From positions 1 to 64,000 of the forward strand of contig NZ_LYPC01000028.1 in the NCBI RefSeq assembly GCF_001700435.1: a stretch of DNA of 64,000 bases, written 5' to 3'. Within the stretch, counting starts at the first letter, position 1; each line of letters opens with the position of its first letter. Both the position numbers and the translations under genes were made by a program. This document shows positions 1 to 7,246 of the stretch, piece by piece. Origin of the DNA: Paenibacillus pectinilyticus (GTDB lineage: Bacteria > Bacillota > Bacilli > Paenibacillales > NBRC-103111). Below the pieces are notes generated by a model. That model ran no database searches. It worked only from the letters and a program-made list of their open reading frames with translations, and was not told where the DNA came from.

Positions 1-307
1 TCCCCAGCGCTCTTTGAGCAGCTATATTATCAGCGGGTGGCTTAACTTAGTGACGTCTACTTTCTTGACAGAAGAGCATTCATACAGTTATTATTGCGAC
101 TTTTGGCCAATTGGTAGGAATTCAGCAAAATTAGCTACATATAATCCATCTAATACGAATTAAAGGCTAGATACTGCTAAATTAACACCAGAAAATCCAT
201 CTAATTTGTTTAAGGTCCGCCGTCTAGCTCAATCAATGGGGGATTGTTGGGTTGGGTGCGCTATCGTTTTGACATTTGTATTCGCTTTGATTACAAGGAG
301 GTCGTTT

Positions 308-361
308 ATGAACGTATCGAAAAAAAGAATTAAACTCGGGAGCAAGCGATCGTCCTTGTGA
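308..361 (+). CDS. possible 17-residue peptide (or gene remnant)
   Basis: A short reading frame of 17 codons starts with ATG six bases after a perfect AAGGAGG (295-301) and encodes a very basic peptide beginning MNVSKKRIKLG. A TTGACA lies at 269-274, but the best -10 candidate would overlap the ribosome binding site, so no promoter can be claimed. A second tiny frame starting with GTG overlaps its stop. The surroundings (1-380) hold no other gene that I can recognise and the adjacent DinB remnant is decayed, so this may be the surviving start of a lost gene rather than a functional peptide. Confidence 0.22.
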   Translation: MNVSKKRIKLGSKRSSL

Positions 362-379
362 AACGAAGCTTTGACGCGT

Positions 380-597
380 TTAAGTAAGCGCTGCTTCGCC
401 TGCGTACCAGAACAAAGCCAGCTCCGTCATAACCGAGGCACAGCCCATTTGGCGGAGCATGGTGGTGATATTTCCACGATGATACGTCGCATGATTTACG
501 ACCTGCAGCACCATCTCAGCGAGACTTGTCTAAATACCTCTATTGGTAACTCTTTCAACCGATTTATCAAGGTTTGGTCCCCCTGCCAGTTATACCC
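380..597 (-). pseudogene. DinB-family (DUF664/DUF1572-like) gene remnant, frameshifted and 5'-truncated
   Basis: Read on the minus strand, about 597-520 encodes YNWQGDQTLINRLKELP... and then, after a shift of frame near 518-523, the text continues as EMVLQVVNHATYHRGN followed by ITTMLRQMG, ending at a TAA at 380-382. The NHxTYHRGxITTxLRQxG segment is the typical C-terminal histidine helix of DinB-like four-helix-bundle proteins, which bind a divalent metal through three histidines. An in-frame stop at about 600 cuts off the whole N-terminal half. Neither frame alone is a plausible protein. I infer a dead gene. Confidence 0.6.
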
Positions 598-606
598 TTA
601 TTGTAA

Positions 607-641
607 AGCAAATACCCCGACAACAGGGTGTCAGGGTATTT
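607..641 (-). terminator. intrinsic terminator of the 82-aa membrane protein gene
   Basis: Arms 610-622 and 629-641 (AAATACCCYGACA and its complement) form a 13-bp stem with one mismatch or wobble and a 6-base loop. It begins 17 bases after the stop of the minus-strand gene ending at 658. The poly-T tract after the stem is weak, since the T run lies mostly inside the stem. Confidence 0.6.
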
Positions 642-657
642 CGATTTCGCTTATTAT

Positions 658-906
658 TTAGTAAAACTGGCGGAGTGCCACAAGTTCACGTTGATAACGT
701 TCTTCTTCGGTTTCACGCTTCTCTCGCGTTACTTGATACCATGACCAGACGCATACGACAACAATGCCAGCAAAAAGTAGACAACCTAGCACTTTCCACC
801 ATACACTGTCTGCTACCGAAGGGTTAGCTCCCATGATCAGGATGAGAACTGGGATAAACCAAATCATATTTCCCACATAAATTCGAATTGCTTTTCGTTT
901 TAACAA
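658..906 (-). CDS. small two-helix membrane protein, unknown function
   Basis: 82 residues, TTG start (904-906) preceded by GGGGATAG at a suitable distance. Two hydrophobic segments are visible, about residues 11-30 (MIWFIPVLILIMG) and 38-57 (VLGCLLFAGIVVVCVWSW), followed by a charged tail rich in Arg and Glu (REKRETEEERYQRE). Most likely a small inner-membrane protein with a cytoplasmic tail. I do not recognise the family. The gene is monocistronic and ends at a good hairpin. It lies between the DinB remnant and the gerPF-like gene, and neither neighbour suggests a role. Confidence 0.55.
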   Translation of the reverse strand: MLKRKAIRIYVGNMIWFIPVLILIMGANPSVADSVWWKVLGCLLFAGIVVVCVWSWYQVTREKRETEEERYQRELVALRQFY

Positions 907-1035
907 GCTGCTCTATCCCCTATTTATATATGAAATGGTTTCACACTCCGTATAGCTTTCGCATCACTATTTGGCTTTAGGACCGTCTAATCCATCTCAG
1001 GAATCTTCCAATTTGTGGAAGTCGTCAAGCTACCC

Positions 1036-1263
1036 TCATACGGTTGTATTCGGCGTATCGACGATGTCAGGATCAACGGTATTCGTGCTGCCGTTAATGA
1101 CACTTTGTAGACTTCCAAAGCTATCGCCCGGTGAAAAAGAGTTAGCTCCCGCAAAGATTTTGGAAGAGCTGGTTAGGTTGATTGCGAAGGTGTCGCCAAT
1201 CTGGACGTTGGAGCCCTGTGCGACATTGAGGATTTTGATTCCACCATTGATAATTGCAGGCAT
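1036..1263 (-). CDS. spore germination protein, GerPA/GerPF family
   Basis: 75 residues from ATG 1263 (MPAIINGGIKI). The N-terminal MPAI followed by a xGxIKIxxV segment, then G-D-T/S-F and a late SxxKxxAGxxSFxPGD stretch (about residues 34-52), is the signature of GerPA/GerPF-type proteins. In Bacillus the six-gene gerP operon makes small coat-associated proteins that let germinants pass the spore coat. Here the gene stands alone, as single gerPF-like genes often do in Paenibacillus. An in-frame TTG 21 bases upstream overlaps the GGAAGGGAG ribosome binding site, so the ATG is preferred. Expression would be expected in the mother cell late in sporulation, but I see no clear SigK promoter. Confidence 0.7.
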   Translation of the reverse strand: MPAIINGGIKILNVAQGSNVQIGDTFAINLTSSSKIFAGANSFSPGDSFGSLQSVINGSTNTVDPDIVDTPNTTV

Positions 1264-1397
1264 GGCCCTGACACTCCCTTCCAACTCTAACCATTGTATG
1301 TACTCCTGTGCCTATTGGTCACTTGATGAATGGCGGTGTCAGAGGGAACGCAAAGAGGCATGCAGACTAAGCTGCATACCTCGGGTGAAAGATGAAC

Positions 1398-2840
1398 TTA
1401 ATTCGTCGCCTGCGTGATCGACCAGTGCTGGTTGGTTGCGTTTAAATCGGTCCATTGCAGGAGCTGCGCACTATTCGCCGTAGAAGCACCATTCACATCT
1501 ATGATTTGCAGGCTATTCACATTCACAATACCAAAGTGGCCGCTGCCAACAAGCTGAAGTGTCCACAATTGGGAGTTGCTTGAGCTGCTCGCTTGTTGAA
1601 TAATATTCAACCCAGGCGTGAGCGTTCCACCGCTGACATCTAAATACAAGCCGCTGTTGCGATTTTTAATTTTGTAATACCCATTCGATTGCAGAACAAA
1701 TTGCCATTCCTGATTGTAGCCATTATTTAACGTGTACTGTTTAATAAGTGCCCCTGCAGCGGTCGAACTGCTGGTGACATCCATCACCTTTCCACTGTTC
1801 ACGTTACTTATATAGTACCAATTGGACGTGTTAGGCACCTCGGTGGAAGGGACGAAGAACGTGCCAGCTGCCGCATCTATTTTCCATGAAGCGAAACTGT
1901 CATAAGACATGGTCGTTCCACTGATAACCATCGGCATCCAGATGTACGTGGACGTACTTAAGCTACTGGAATTCCAACGATCAGCCATATAGAGATAGGT
2001 AGTGCCTGCGCTTCCTTGGATTGGCATGATAAATGTTGTTTGTGAGCTGTAGTTCGTGCTGCCGCCGATATTCGTCCAGCTGCTCCAGCCGCTGCTCAGC
2101 GATGTGGAGGTCGTATATTGCTGTTGGGCCGGGCTCCAACCATTCTGCTTAGAGGTTAGCAAGAAATACACACCATTTTGCTTAACCATCGCTGGCGCTT
2201 CATAGTGAACACTGCTCCATGTCTGAACAAGGCTAGCTGCACTCAGATAGTCAGCGGAAAGCTTAAAGATCGATAAATTGAGATTACCATCCACCGAGCT
2301 AATCAGATACGCTGACCCGTCTGTGTCTTGATAAACCCCCATATCACGGCTATCATGACCGAGCGGTTGATAGCTTCCTTGATACGTATATGGTCCTGTA
2401 ACGGTAGAGCTTGTGGCCACGCCAACGTGGGCATAAGCATAGGAAGAGTCATCCAGATGGAAATACATGACATACTTCTGCGTGGAGCTGTTATACATCA
2501 CTTTCGGTCTTTCCACCACACTGGCTGAAGTTAAATCACCGCTCGATAAAGGTACCAAAGCATGTGCTTGGAACGTCCAAGTGGCCAAATCCGTCGACGA
2601 ATACACATCAACGTCCGGTGCATTAGCTCCTTTGCTCTCACCGAACCAATAATAGGTGCTCCCTACTTTAATCATCCCGCCGCCATGTGCCTGTATGGAA
2701 TTCCCCGATGTATCGTTCCACGTTGTTCCTGAAGTAATCGTGACACTCGTGGCAAAGGCAGATGCGGCAAAACCCAAACTAACAAACAGCATACACAGGA
2801 TCATCATCAGATATTTTGGCGTTTTATTCGTTCGCCACAT
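1398..2840 (-). CDS. secreted GH43 glycosidase (exo-beta-1,3-galactanase-like) with C-terminal ricin-B/CBM13 lectin domain
   Basis: 480 residues with a Sec signal peptide (about 1-30, ending SAFA). Residues about 35-325 have the GH43 five-blade propeller pattern: HGGGMIKVGSTYYWFGE, VERPKVMYN, SRDMGVYQDTDGSAYLI and YEAPAMVKQNGVYFLLTS. The early HGG-x-x and the ERPKV, SRDM and YEAP blocks fit subfamily GH43_24 (galactan 1,3-beta-galactosidase) better than arabinan or xylan enzymes. Residues about 340-480 form a beta-trefoil with three QxW repeats (QEWQF, QLWTL, QHWSI), a carbohydrate-binding ricin-B domain. Predicted role: outside the cell, exo-cleavage of plant arabinogalactan side-chain backbone. 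Start ATG 2840 follows AGGAGGC. It is a single gene with no transporter or other glycosidase beside it. Confidence 0.8.
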   Translation of the reverse strand: MWRTNKTPKYLMMILCMLFVSLGFAASAFATSVTITSGTTWNDTSGNSIQAHGGGMIKVGSTYYWFGESKGANAPDVDVYSSTDLATWTFQAHALVPLSSGDLTSASVVERPKVMYNSSTQKYVMYFHLDDSSYAYAHVGVATSSTVTGPYTYQGSYQPLGHDSRDMGVYQDTDGSAYLISSVDGNLNLSIFKLSADYLSAASLVQTWSSVHYEAPAMVKQNGVYFLLTSKQNGWSPAQQQYTTSTSLSSGWSSWTNIGGSTNYSSQTTFIMPIQGSAGTTYLYMADRWNSSSLSTSTYIWMPMVISGTTMSYDSFASWKIDAAAGTFFVPSTEVPNTSNWYYISNVNSGKVMDVTSSSTAAGALIKQYTLNNGYNQEWQFVLQSNGYYKIKNRNSGLYLDVSGGTLTPGLNIIQQASSSSNSQLWTLQLVGSGHFGIVNVNSLQIIDVNGASTANSAQLLQWTDLNATNQHWSITQATN

Positions 2841-3064
2841 AACAATCGCCTCCTCATGGGATCGTACAACAAACAGGACATGTAAACGGATTCACTACTA
2901 CCTTCCCTTACAAAGCCACCCCCACGCCTCAAGATATTTCCATCTTATCTCGTCTCCCCTAGAGGCAGTACTGCACTTTTACAACATTCCTTCAATTTAT
3001 GGATCCGATCGACTGGAAATTCAAGCTATACATCAACTTTTGATCAAGATAAGCTTATACATAA

Positions 3065-3092
3065 CAAAAGAGACGGATTCGCACTCCGCCTC
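3065..3092 (-). terminator. second terminator downstream of the molybdopterin oxidoreductase gene
   Basis: On the minus strand GAGGCGGA (3092-3085) pairs with TCCGTCTC (3077-3070), one G-T pair, loop of 7, followed by TTTTGTT. It sits about 105 bases past the stop of the gene ending at 3198 and before the promoter region of the GH43 gene, so it would insulate the latter. Confidence 0.55.
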
Positions 3093-3141
3093 CTAGACAA
3101 TTTTCTATGATGGGGATCCCTCTCATCTGATGAAACGGACC

Positions 3142-3190
3142 AAATAACCCACTCCTTCGCGATCAACTCAGAGGTGGGTTATTTTCTTTT
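3142..3190. terminator. hairpin terminator between the GH43 gene and the molybdopterin oxidoreductase gene
   Basis: AAATAACCCAC (3142-3152) pairs with GTGGGTTATTT (3174-3184). The plus strand continues with TTCTTTTTT and the minus strand with TTTGG, so the T tract is better on the plus strand although the gene it follows (ending 3198) is on the minus strand. Probably works both ways. Confidence 0.55.
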
Positions 3191-3197
3191 TTCTATT

Positions 3198-3794
3198 TTA
3201 TTCGAAATCGTAACGTTCCTCAGCCCATGGATTGCCGTACATATGGTAGCCATTCCGCTCCCAAAATCCCGGCTTATCCTTTGCCATAAACTCGATACCC
3301 CGCAGCCATTTGGCGCTTTTCCAGAAATAGAGATGCGGCACAACCATCCGCACTGGCGCCCCATGATCAGGCGTAAGTAGCACGCCATTATGCCGGATGC
3401 CCAGAAATGATGTCTCCAGCAGGAAATCTTCCAACGGAAGATTCGTAGTCCACCCATGCTCTGCGTGCAGCATCACATGAGTCGCTTCTGGTTTCAGCTT
3501 CACCTTCTGCATAAGCTCAGACACCGCAATGCCTTCCCACACGTTGTCCAGCTTGGACCAAGTGGTGACGCAGTGAATGTCGTTCGCAAACTCCTTGCGT
3601 GGCAGCGCCATAAATTCCTTATACGAGATGGTGAACTCATCTTCTACCAGTCCGAACAAGCGCAAATTCCATTTGCTCATGTCGTTATAATAGGGCACGG
3701 ACCCATAGTGCAGCACAGGCCAGCCTTGTGTCAGCGTCTGTCCAGGAGGAACACGATCGTTCGGCTCCTGCGGCAGCTTTTGCCCAAATTGCAT
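3198..3794 (-). CDS. molybdopterin-dependent oxidoreductase, sulfite-oxidase fold (YuiH-like)
   Basis: 198 residues from ATG 3794, which follows GGAGG at 8 bases; an in-frame start at 3827 would lack a ribosome binding site. The protein is a stand-alone oxidoreductase molybdopterin-binding domain: WNLRLFGLVE (start of the fold), DIHCVTTWS with the cysteine that ligates molybdenum, LEDFLLE, and HGAPVRMVVPHLYFWKSAKWLRGIEF near the end. There is no Tat signal and no membrane anchor, so unlike MsrP/YedY it is probably cytoplasmic. The substrate is unknown. It starts 35 bases after the gcvH stop on the same strand and could be cotranscribed, though I see no functional link to glycine cleavage. It ends at two hairpins. 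Confidence 0.75.
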   Translation of the reverse strand: MQFGQKLPQEPNDRVPPGQTLTQGWPVLHYGSVPYYNDMSKWNLRLFGLVEDEFTISYKEFMALPRKEFANDIHCVTTWSKLDNVWEGIAVSELMQKVKLKPEATHVMLHAEHGWTTNLPLEDFLLETSFLGIRHNGVLLTPDHGAPVRMVVPHLYFWKSAKWLRGIEFMAKDKPGFWERNGYHMYGNPWAEERYDFE

Positions 3795-3829
3795 GGAATA
3801 ACCTCCATCCGTTCTACCCTCGAACAACC

Positions 3830-4219
3830 CTAGTCGTTACCGATATACGATCCGTATTCCGCAGCACTTAATAAGCCTTCCAAGGCTTCTGGTCCTGAGA
3901 TTTCAACCTCAACCATCCATCCCTCACCAAAAGAGGCACTGTTCACAAGCTCCGGTGAGCCTTCCAATGTGCTATTCACAGCCGTCACCTTGCCGGAAAC
4001 CGGGCAGAAAATATCCGAAACCGTTTTGACCGATTCCACACTGCCAATGCTCTCATTCGCTGTTACAGAGGCGCCGACCTTTGGCAGCTCCACGAATACA
4101 ATATCTCCCAATTGATCTTGTGCAAAATCGGTAATTCCTATACGAACCACCGTATCCGATAGCTTCTCTACCCACTCATGTTCCTTGGTGTATAACAAAT
4201 TGGCTTGTACATTACTCAT
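3830..4219 (-). CDS. gcvH: glycine cleavage system H protein
   Basis: 129 residues, the usual length. It carries a lipoyl group that shuttles the aminomethyl moiety of glycine between GcvP, GcvT and dihydrolipoyl dehydrogenase. The lipoyl attachment lysine is in GSVESVKTVSDIF, followed by PVSGKVTAVN, and the C-terminal GEGWMVEVE block is present. The gene is divergent from gcvT-gcvPA-gcvPB, so it is outside the glycine riboswitch transcript and must have its own control. A possible promoter lies at 4256-4284. No lpd or lipoate ligase gene is in the window. A degenerate paralog without the lysine lies at 38332-38721. Confidence 0.95.
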   Translation of the reverse strand: MSNVQANLLYTKEHEWVEKLSDTVVRIGITDFAQDQLGDIVFVELPKVGASVTANESIGSVESVKTVSDIFCPVSGKVTAVNSTLEGSPELVNSASFGEGWMVEVEISGPEALEGLLSAAEYGSYIGND

Positions 4220-4255
4220 TCGTCCACGCCTCGCTTACTTACAAATTTTGCTTTT

Positions 4256-4284
4256 AGCTTAATCTACTGTGAACATCAAGTCAA
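4256..4284 (-). promoter_or_regulatory. candidate gcvH promoter
   Basis: On the minus strand TTGACT (4284-4279) and TAAGCT (4261-4256) are 17 bases apart. The -35 is good and the -10 weak. It would give a leader of about 30 bases, with no room for a riboswitch. Confidence 0.35.
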
Positions 4285-4354
4285 GAAGGACGTCCTCGAA
4301 GATGAAAATCCTGTTTCCGAAGAAAAAGCACTTCCTCATGCCCAAAAGTAACTG

Positions 4355-4394
4355 TTGACAATAGACACTGATTTAGGCGCATAATGAATATAAT
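4355..4394 (+). promoter_or_regulatory. candidate promoter of the glycine riboswitch transcript
   Basis: TTGACA at 4355-4360 and CATAAT at 4380-4385 (spacer 19), or alternatively a perfect TATAAT at 4389-4394 with a poor -35. Either places the start of transcription 15-30 bases before the first aptamer. Confidence 0.45.
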
Positions 4395-4420
4395 AAGCTA
4401 ATTAAATATTGGCGAATGAG

Positions 4421-4630
4421 GATACAGGGAGAGACTGCCGAGCACGTTGGCAGCGCCGAAGGAGTAAGCCCACAGTGGTGAATCTCTCAGGCAAAAGGAC
4501 CTGTATCGGACGCGACTCTGGAGAGCTTCGAGACTCGTTCACACGGGAGTTCGAACACCCAAGGGGAAACTAAACGGCAGATCGTATATTTCTTACCGTT
4601 ATAGGCAACTCTCAGGTACAAGGGACAGGG
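4421..4630 (+). promoter_or_regulatory. tandem glycine riboswitch (two aptamers)
   Basis: Aptamer 1 is closed by GATACAG (4421-4427) and CTGTATC (4501-4507) and contains the family's GGAGAGACTGCC, CGCCGAAGGAGTAAGC and AATCTCTCAGGCAAAAGGAC blocks. Aptamer 2 (about 4508-4630) has the matching GACTCTGGAGAGC, CACCCAAGGGGAAAC and CAACTCTCAGGTACAAGGGAC blocks. Glycine riboswitches of this form turn on gcv operons when glycine is in excess. Here the expression platform is the terminator just downstream, so glycine binding is expected to prevent termination. Confidence 0.93.
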
Positions 4631-4671
4631 GCAAAAGGTATGTTTGTGTTGCATACCTTTTGCTCTTTTTT
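4631..4671 (+). terminator. riboswitch-controlled intrinsic terminator
   Basis: GCAAAAGGTATG (4631-4642) pairs perfectly with CATACCTTTTGC (4652-4663) and is followed by TCTTTTTT. It begins where the second aptamer ends and lies 57 bases before gcvT. This is the expression platform of the glycine riboswitch. Confidence 0.88.
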
Positions 4672-4727
4672 GCATGTTCGGAATATGACCAACGGATAAT
4701 AAAAGAATGGAAAGTGAGGTTACACAC

Positions 4728-5819
4728 ATGCTGAAACGAACACCGCTCTTCCCTATTTACGCGGAGCATGGGGCGCGCATCATTGATTTTGGCGGCTGGG
4801 AACTGCCTGTGCAGTTCACGGGCATTCAAAAAGAGCATGATGCCGTCAGGGGGCAGGCAGGGCTTTTTGATGTATCGCATATGGGCGAGGTACGTGTCCA
4901 AGGGGCAGGCGCTTTTGCATGTTTACAACGTCTTACTACGAATGATGTCGCCAAGCTGGCGCCAGGTCAATGCCAGTACAGCCTCTTGTGCTATCCACAT
5001 GGCGGCGTCGTTGATGATCTGCTCGTTTACAAGCTGACTGATCAGGATTATATGCTAGTCATCAATGCTTCTAACATAGACAAAGACATCGCTTGGCTGC
5101 AGCAGCACCTTACGGGTGAGGTTCAACTCACCAATATTTCCGATGACACTGCCCTATTGGCGCTGCAAGGCCCACGGGCGGTGGATATTTTAGCTAAATT
5201 GACAGATGCACCGATTCAGACGTTGAAAACATTCCACTTTCTCCCTGAGGCGAACATCGCTGGCGTAACAACCTTGCTTTCCCGCACGGGCTACACGGGT
5301 GAAGATGGCTTCGAGCTTTACGTTAATAATAAGGATGCAATCGCTCTATGGCAAAAGCTGCTAGAAGCAGGCGAGGAGCATGGACTCATTCCCACGGGAC
5401 TTGGTGCGCGGGATACGCTGCGTTTTGAGGCTAGACTCCCGCTGTATGGGCAGGAGCTATCCGCTGAGATAACGCCGCTTGAGGCGGGTTTAACGTATTT
5501 TGTGAAGCTCGATAAAGGTGATTTCATTGGGCGGGATGCCCTTTTGGAGCAAAAGGCAAACGGTGTACCGCGCAAGCTCGTCGGCATTGAAATGCAAGAG
5601 CGCGGCATTCCTCGTCCGCATTACGCCGTATACGTTGAGGGGAAAAAGATCGGTGAAATTACAACAGGCACGCAGTCTCCCACGTACAAAACGAATGTAG
5701 GCTTGGCTTTGATCGATACTGCCTACAGTGCTTTGGGCACGGATGTGTATGTTGAAATCAGAGGCGCTCAAGTGAAAGCATCGGTCGTTGCTACCCCTTT
5801 TCATAAAAGAAAGAGCTAG
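4728..5819 (+). CDS. gcvT: glycine cleavage system T protein (aminomethyltransferase)
   Basis: 363 residues. It transfers the methylene group from H-protein-bound aminomethyl to tetrahydrofolate and releases ammonia. The N-terminal KRTPLFPIYAEHGARIIDFGGWELPVQF, the GLFDVSHMGEV block, LLSRTGYTGEDGFELY and the C-terminal RxxxxPL-x-GQEL and KGDFIGRDAL blocks all fit the GcvT family at full length. ATG 4728 is preferred over the in-frame ATG 4707 because GTGAGG lies 8 bases before it and the family starts there. First gene of gcvT-gcvPA-gcvPB. Confidence 0.96.
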   Translation: MLKRTPLFPIYAEHGARIIDFGGWELPVQFTGIQKEHDAVRGQAGLFDVSHMGEVRVQGAGAFACLQRLTTNDVAKLAPGQCQYSLLCYPHGGVVDDLLVYKLTDQDYMLVINASNIDKDIAWLQQHLTGEVQLTNISDDTALLALQGPRAVDILAKLTDAPIQTLKTFHFLPEANIAGVTTLLSRTGYTGEDGFELYVNNKDAIALWQKLLEAGEEHGLIPTGLGARDTLRFEARLPLYGQELSAEITPLEAGLTYFVKLDKGDFIGRDALLEQKANGVPRKLVGIEMQERGIPRPHYAVYVEGKKIGEITTGTQSPTYKTNVGLALIDTAYSALGTDVYVEIRGAQVKASVVATPFHKRKS

Positions 5820-5890
5820 TTCAACCTTTCAAAATGAGTGCGAACATAAGAAATCAACCCCTATCCGGGTCGGAAGGAGCCTCCCTTGTT

Positions 5891-7246
5891 ATGAAACATC
5901 GTTATTTACCAATTACGGAGCAGGATCAAAAGGAAATGCTGGAAACGATCGGTATCTCCTCCATGGAAGAGATGTTTAGTGATATCCCGCAGAAGGTGCG
6001 GTTTCAGGGGGAACTGAACGTAGGGCATGCGCTCAGTGAGCAAGGGTTATTGAGATATATGCGCGAACTAGCGGGACGCAATACGGACTTTCAGCGCTAC
6101 GCTAGTTTCCTCGGCGCTGGCATCTATGATCATCACCTTCCGGTGGTGATCAATCATGTCATCTCGCGGTCCGAATTCTACACTGCGTACACGCCTTATC
6201 AACCGGAAATTAGCCAAGGGGAATTGCAGGCGATTTTTGAATTTCAGTCGTACATCTGTGAGCTTACCGGCATGGCCGTAGCGAACGCCTCGATGTACGA
6301 CGGGGCAACGGCGCTGGCCGAAGCCGGCGCCTTGGCGAGCGGTGCGACGAAGCGCAGCCGTCTGCTCGTTTCCCGCGCGGTGCACCCGGAGGCGCGCGCT
6401 GTCCTTCGTACGTCCGCCCGCGGGCTGAACTTGGAGGTCATCGAGATCGCAGTTACACCCGAAGGTGTAACTGATTTTGATGATCTCGCGTCCAAGCTCG
6501 AAGGCGACGCGGCCGCCGTCATCCTCCAATCGCCGAACTTCTTCGGCTGCTTGGAGGATATCCCGGCCGTGGAGCCGCTCGCGCACGGCGCGGGCGCACT
6601 GCTCGTCGTGAGCGCGAATCCGCTCACGCTCGGGCTGCTCGAAGCGCCGGGCAAGCTCGGCGCTGACATCGTCGTCGGCGATTGCCAGCCGCTCGGCATC
6701 CCAGCTGCGCTGGGCGGGCCGAGCTGCGGCTACTTCGCCGTCGCGGAGAGCTGGATGCGCCGCATGCCGGGGCGCATCGTGGGTCAGACCGTAGACCGCG
6801 ATGGCAAGCGCGGTTTCGTGCTTACGCTGCAAGCGCGGGAGCAGCACATACGACGTGAGAAAGCCACGTCGAACATCTGCTCCAACCAAGCGCTTCTCGC
6901 GCTTTGCGCATCCGTGTACTTGTCCACGATGGGCAAGCAAGGCATTCAGGACGTGGGCACGCTGAACGTCCGCAAAGCCCACTACGCGGCGAATCGCCTC
7001 GCCGCGTCATCCAAGCTCGCGCTGCCATTCACCGGCAGCTACTTCAATGAATTTGCCGTCAAGCTGCCGGACGGCACCGACATTGCGGAGCTGAATCGTC
7101 AGCTCCTACAGCAAGGCATCATCGGCGGCTACGATCTCGGCCGCGACTATCCCGAGCTTTCCGGCCATATGCTGATCGCCGTTACCGAGCAACGAACACG
7201 CGAAGATATCGACAGCTTCGCAGCTGCATTGGAGGAACTTGTATGA
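5891..7246 (+). CDS. gcvPA: glycine dehydrogenase (decarboxylating) subunit 1
   Basis: 451 residues from ATG 5891 (MKHRYLPITEQD), behind GGAAGGAG; an in-frame ATG at 5834 has no ribosome binding site. It is the non-PLP-binding half of the split P-protein found in Gram-positive bacteria. With GcvPB it decarboxylates glycine and loads the aminomethyl group onto GcvH. Typical blocks are the FLGAGxYDHHxP region, YTPYQPEISQGELQAIFEFQ, GxNSASMYDGATA-like ANASMYDGATALAEA, and GGPSCGYFAV. From about 6290 to 7130 the base composition rises sharply, with GC-rich codons, compared with both ends of the same gene. The coding frame stays intact. It overlaps gcvPB by 4 bases. Confidence 0.96.
   Translation: MKHRYLPITEQDQKEMLETIGISSMEEMFSDIPQKVRFQGELNVGHALSEQGLLRYMRELAGRNTDFQRYASFLGAGIYDHHLPVVINHVISRSEFYTAYTPYQPEISQGELQAIFEFQSYICELTGMAVANASMYDGATALAEAGALASGATKRSRLLVSRAVHPEARAVLRTSARGLNLEVIEIAVTPEGVTDFDDLASKLEGDAAAVILQSPNFFGCLEDIPAVEPLAHGAGALLVVSANPLTLGLLEAPGKLGADIVVGDCQPLGIPAALGGPSCGYFAVAESWMRRMPGRIVGQTVDRDGKRGFVLTLQAREQHIRREKATSNICSNQALLALCASVYLSTMGKQGIQDVGTLNVRKAHYAANRLAASSKLALPFTGSYFNEFAVKLPDGTDIAELNRQLLQQGIIGGYDLGRDYPELSGHMLIAVTEQRTREDIDSFAAALEELV

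Noticed and set aside
110..190. LysM-like text (LATYNPSNTN) at the left edge
   Set aside because: Only a dozen codons in one frame, ending in a stop and without a start; too short to support a gene remnant.
371..827. Plus-strand frames over the DinB remnant and the small membrane protein
   Set aside because: They are complements of features on the minus strand and have neither ribosome binding site nor family likeness.
6068..6982. Open minus-strand frame of about 300 codons opposite gcvPA
   Set aside because: It is a by-product of the GC-rich codons of gcvPA, has an Arg/Ala-rich composition without any family motif and no ribosome binding site. gcvPA is unmistakable on the other strand.
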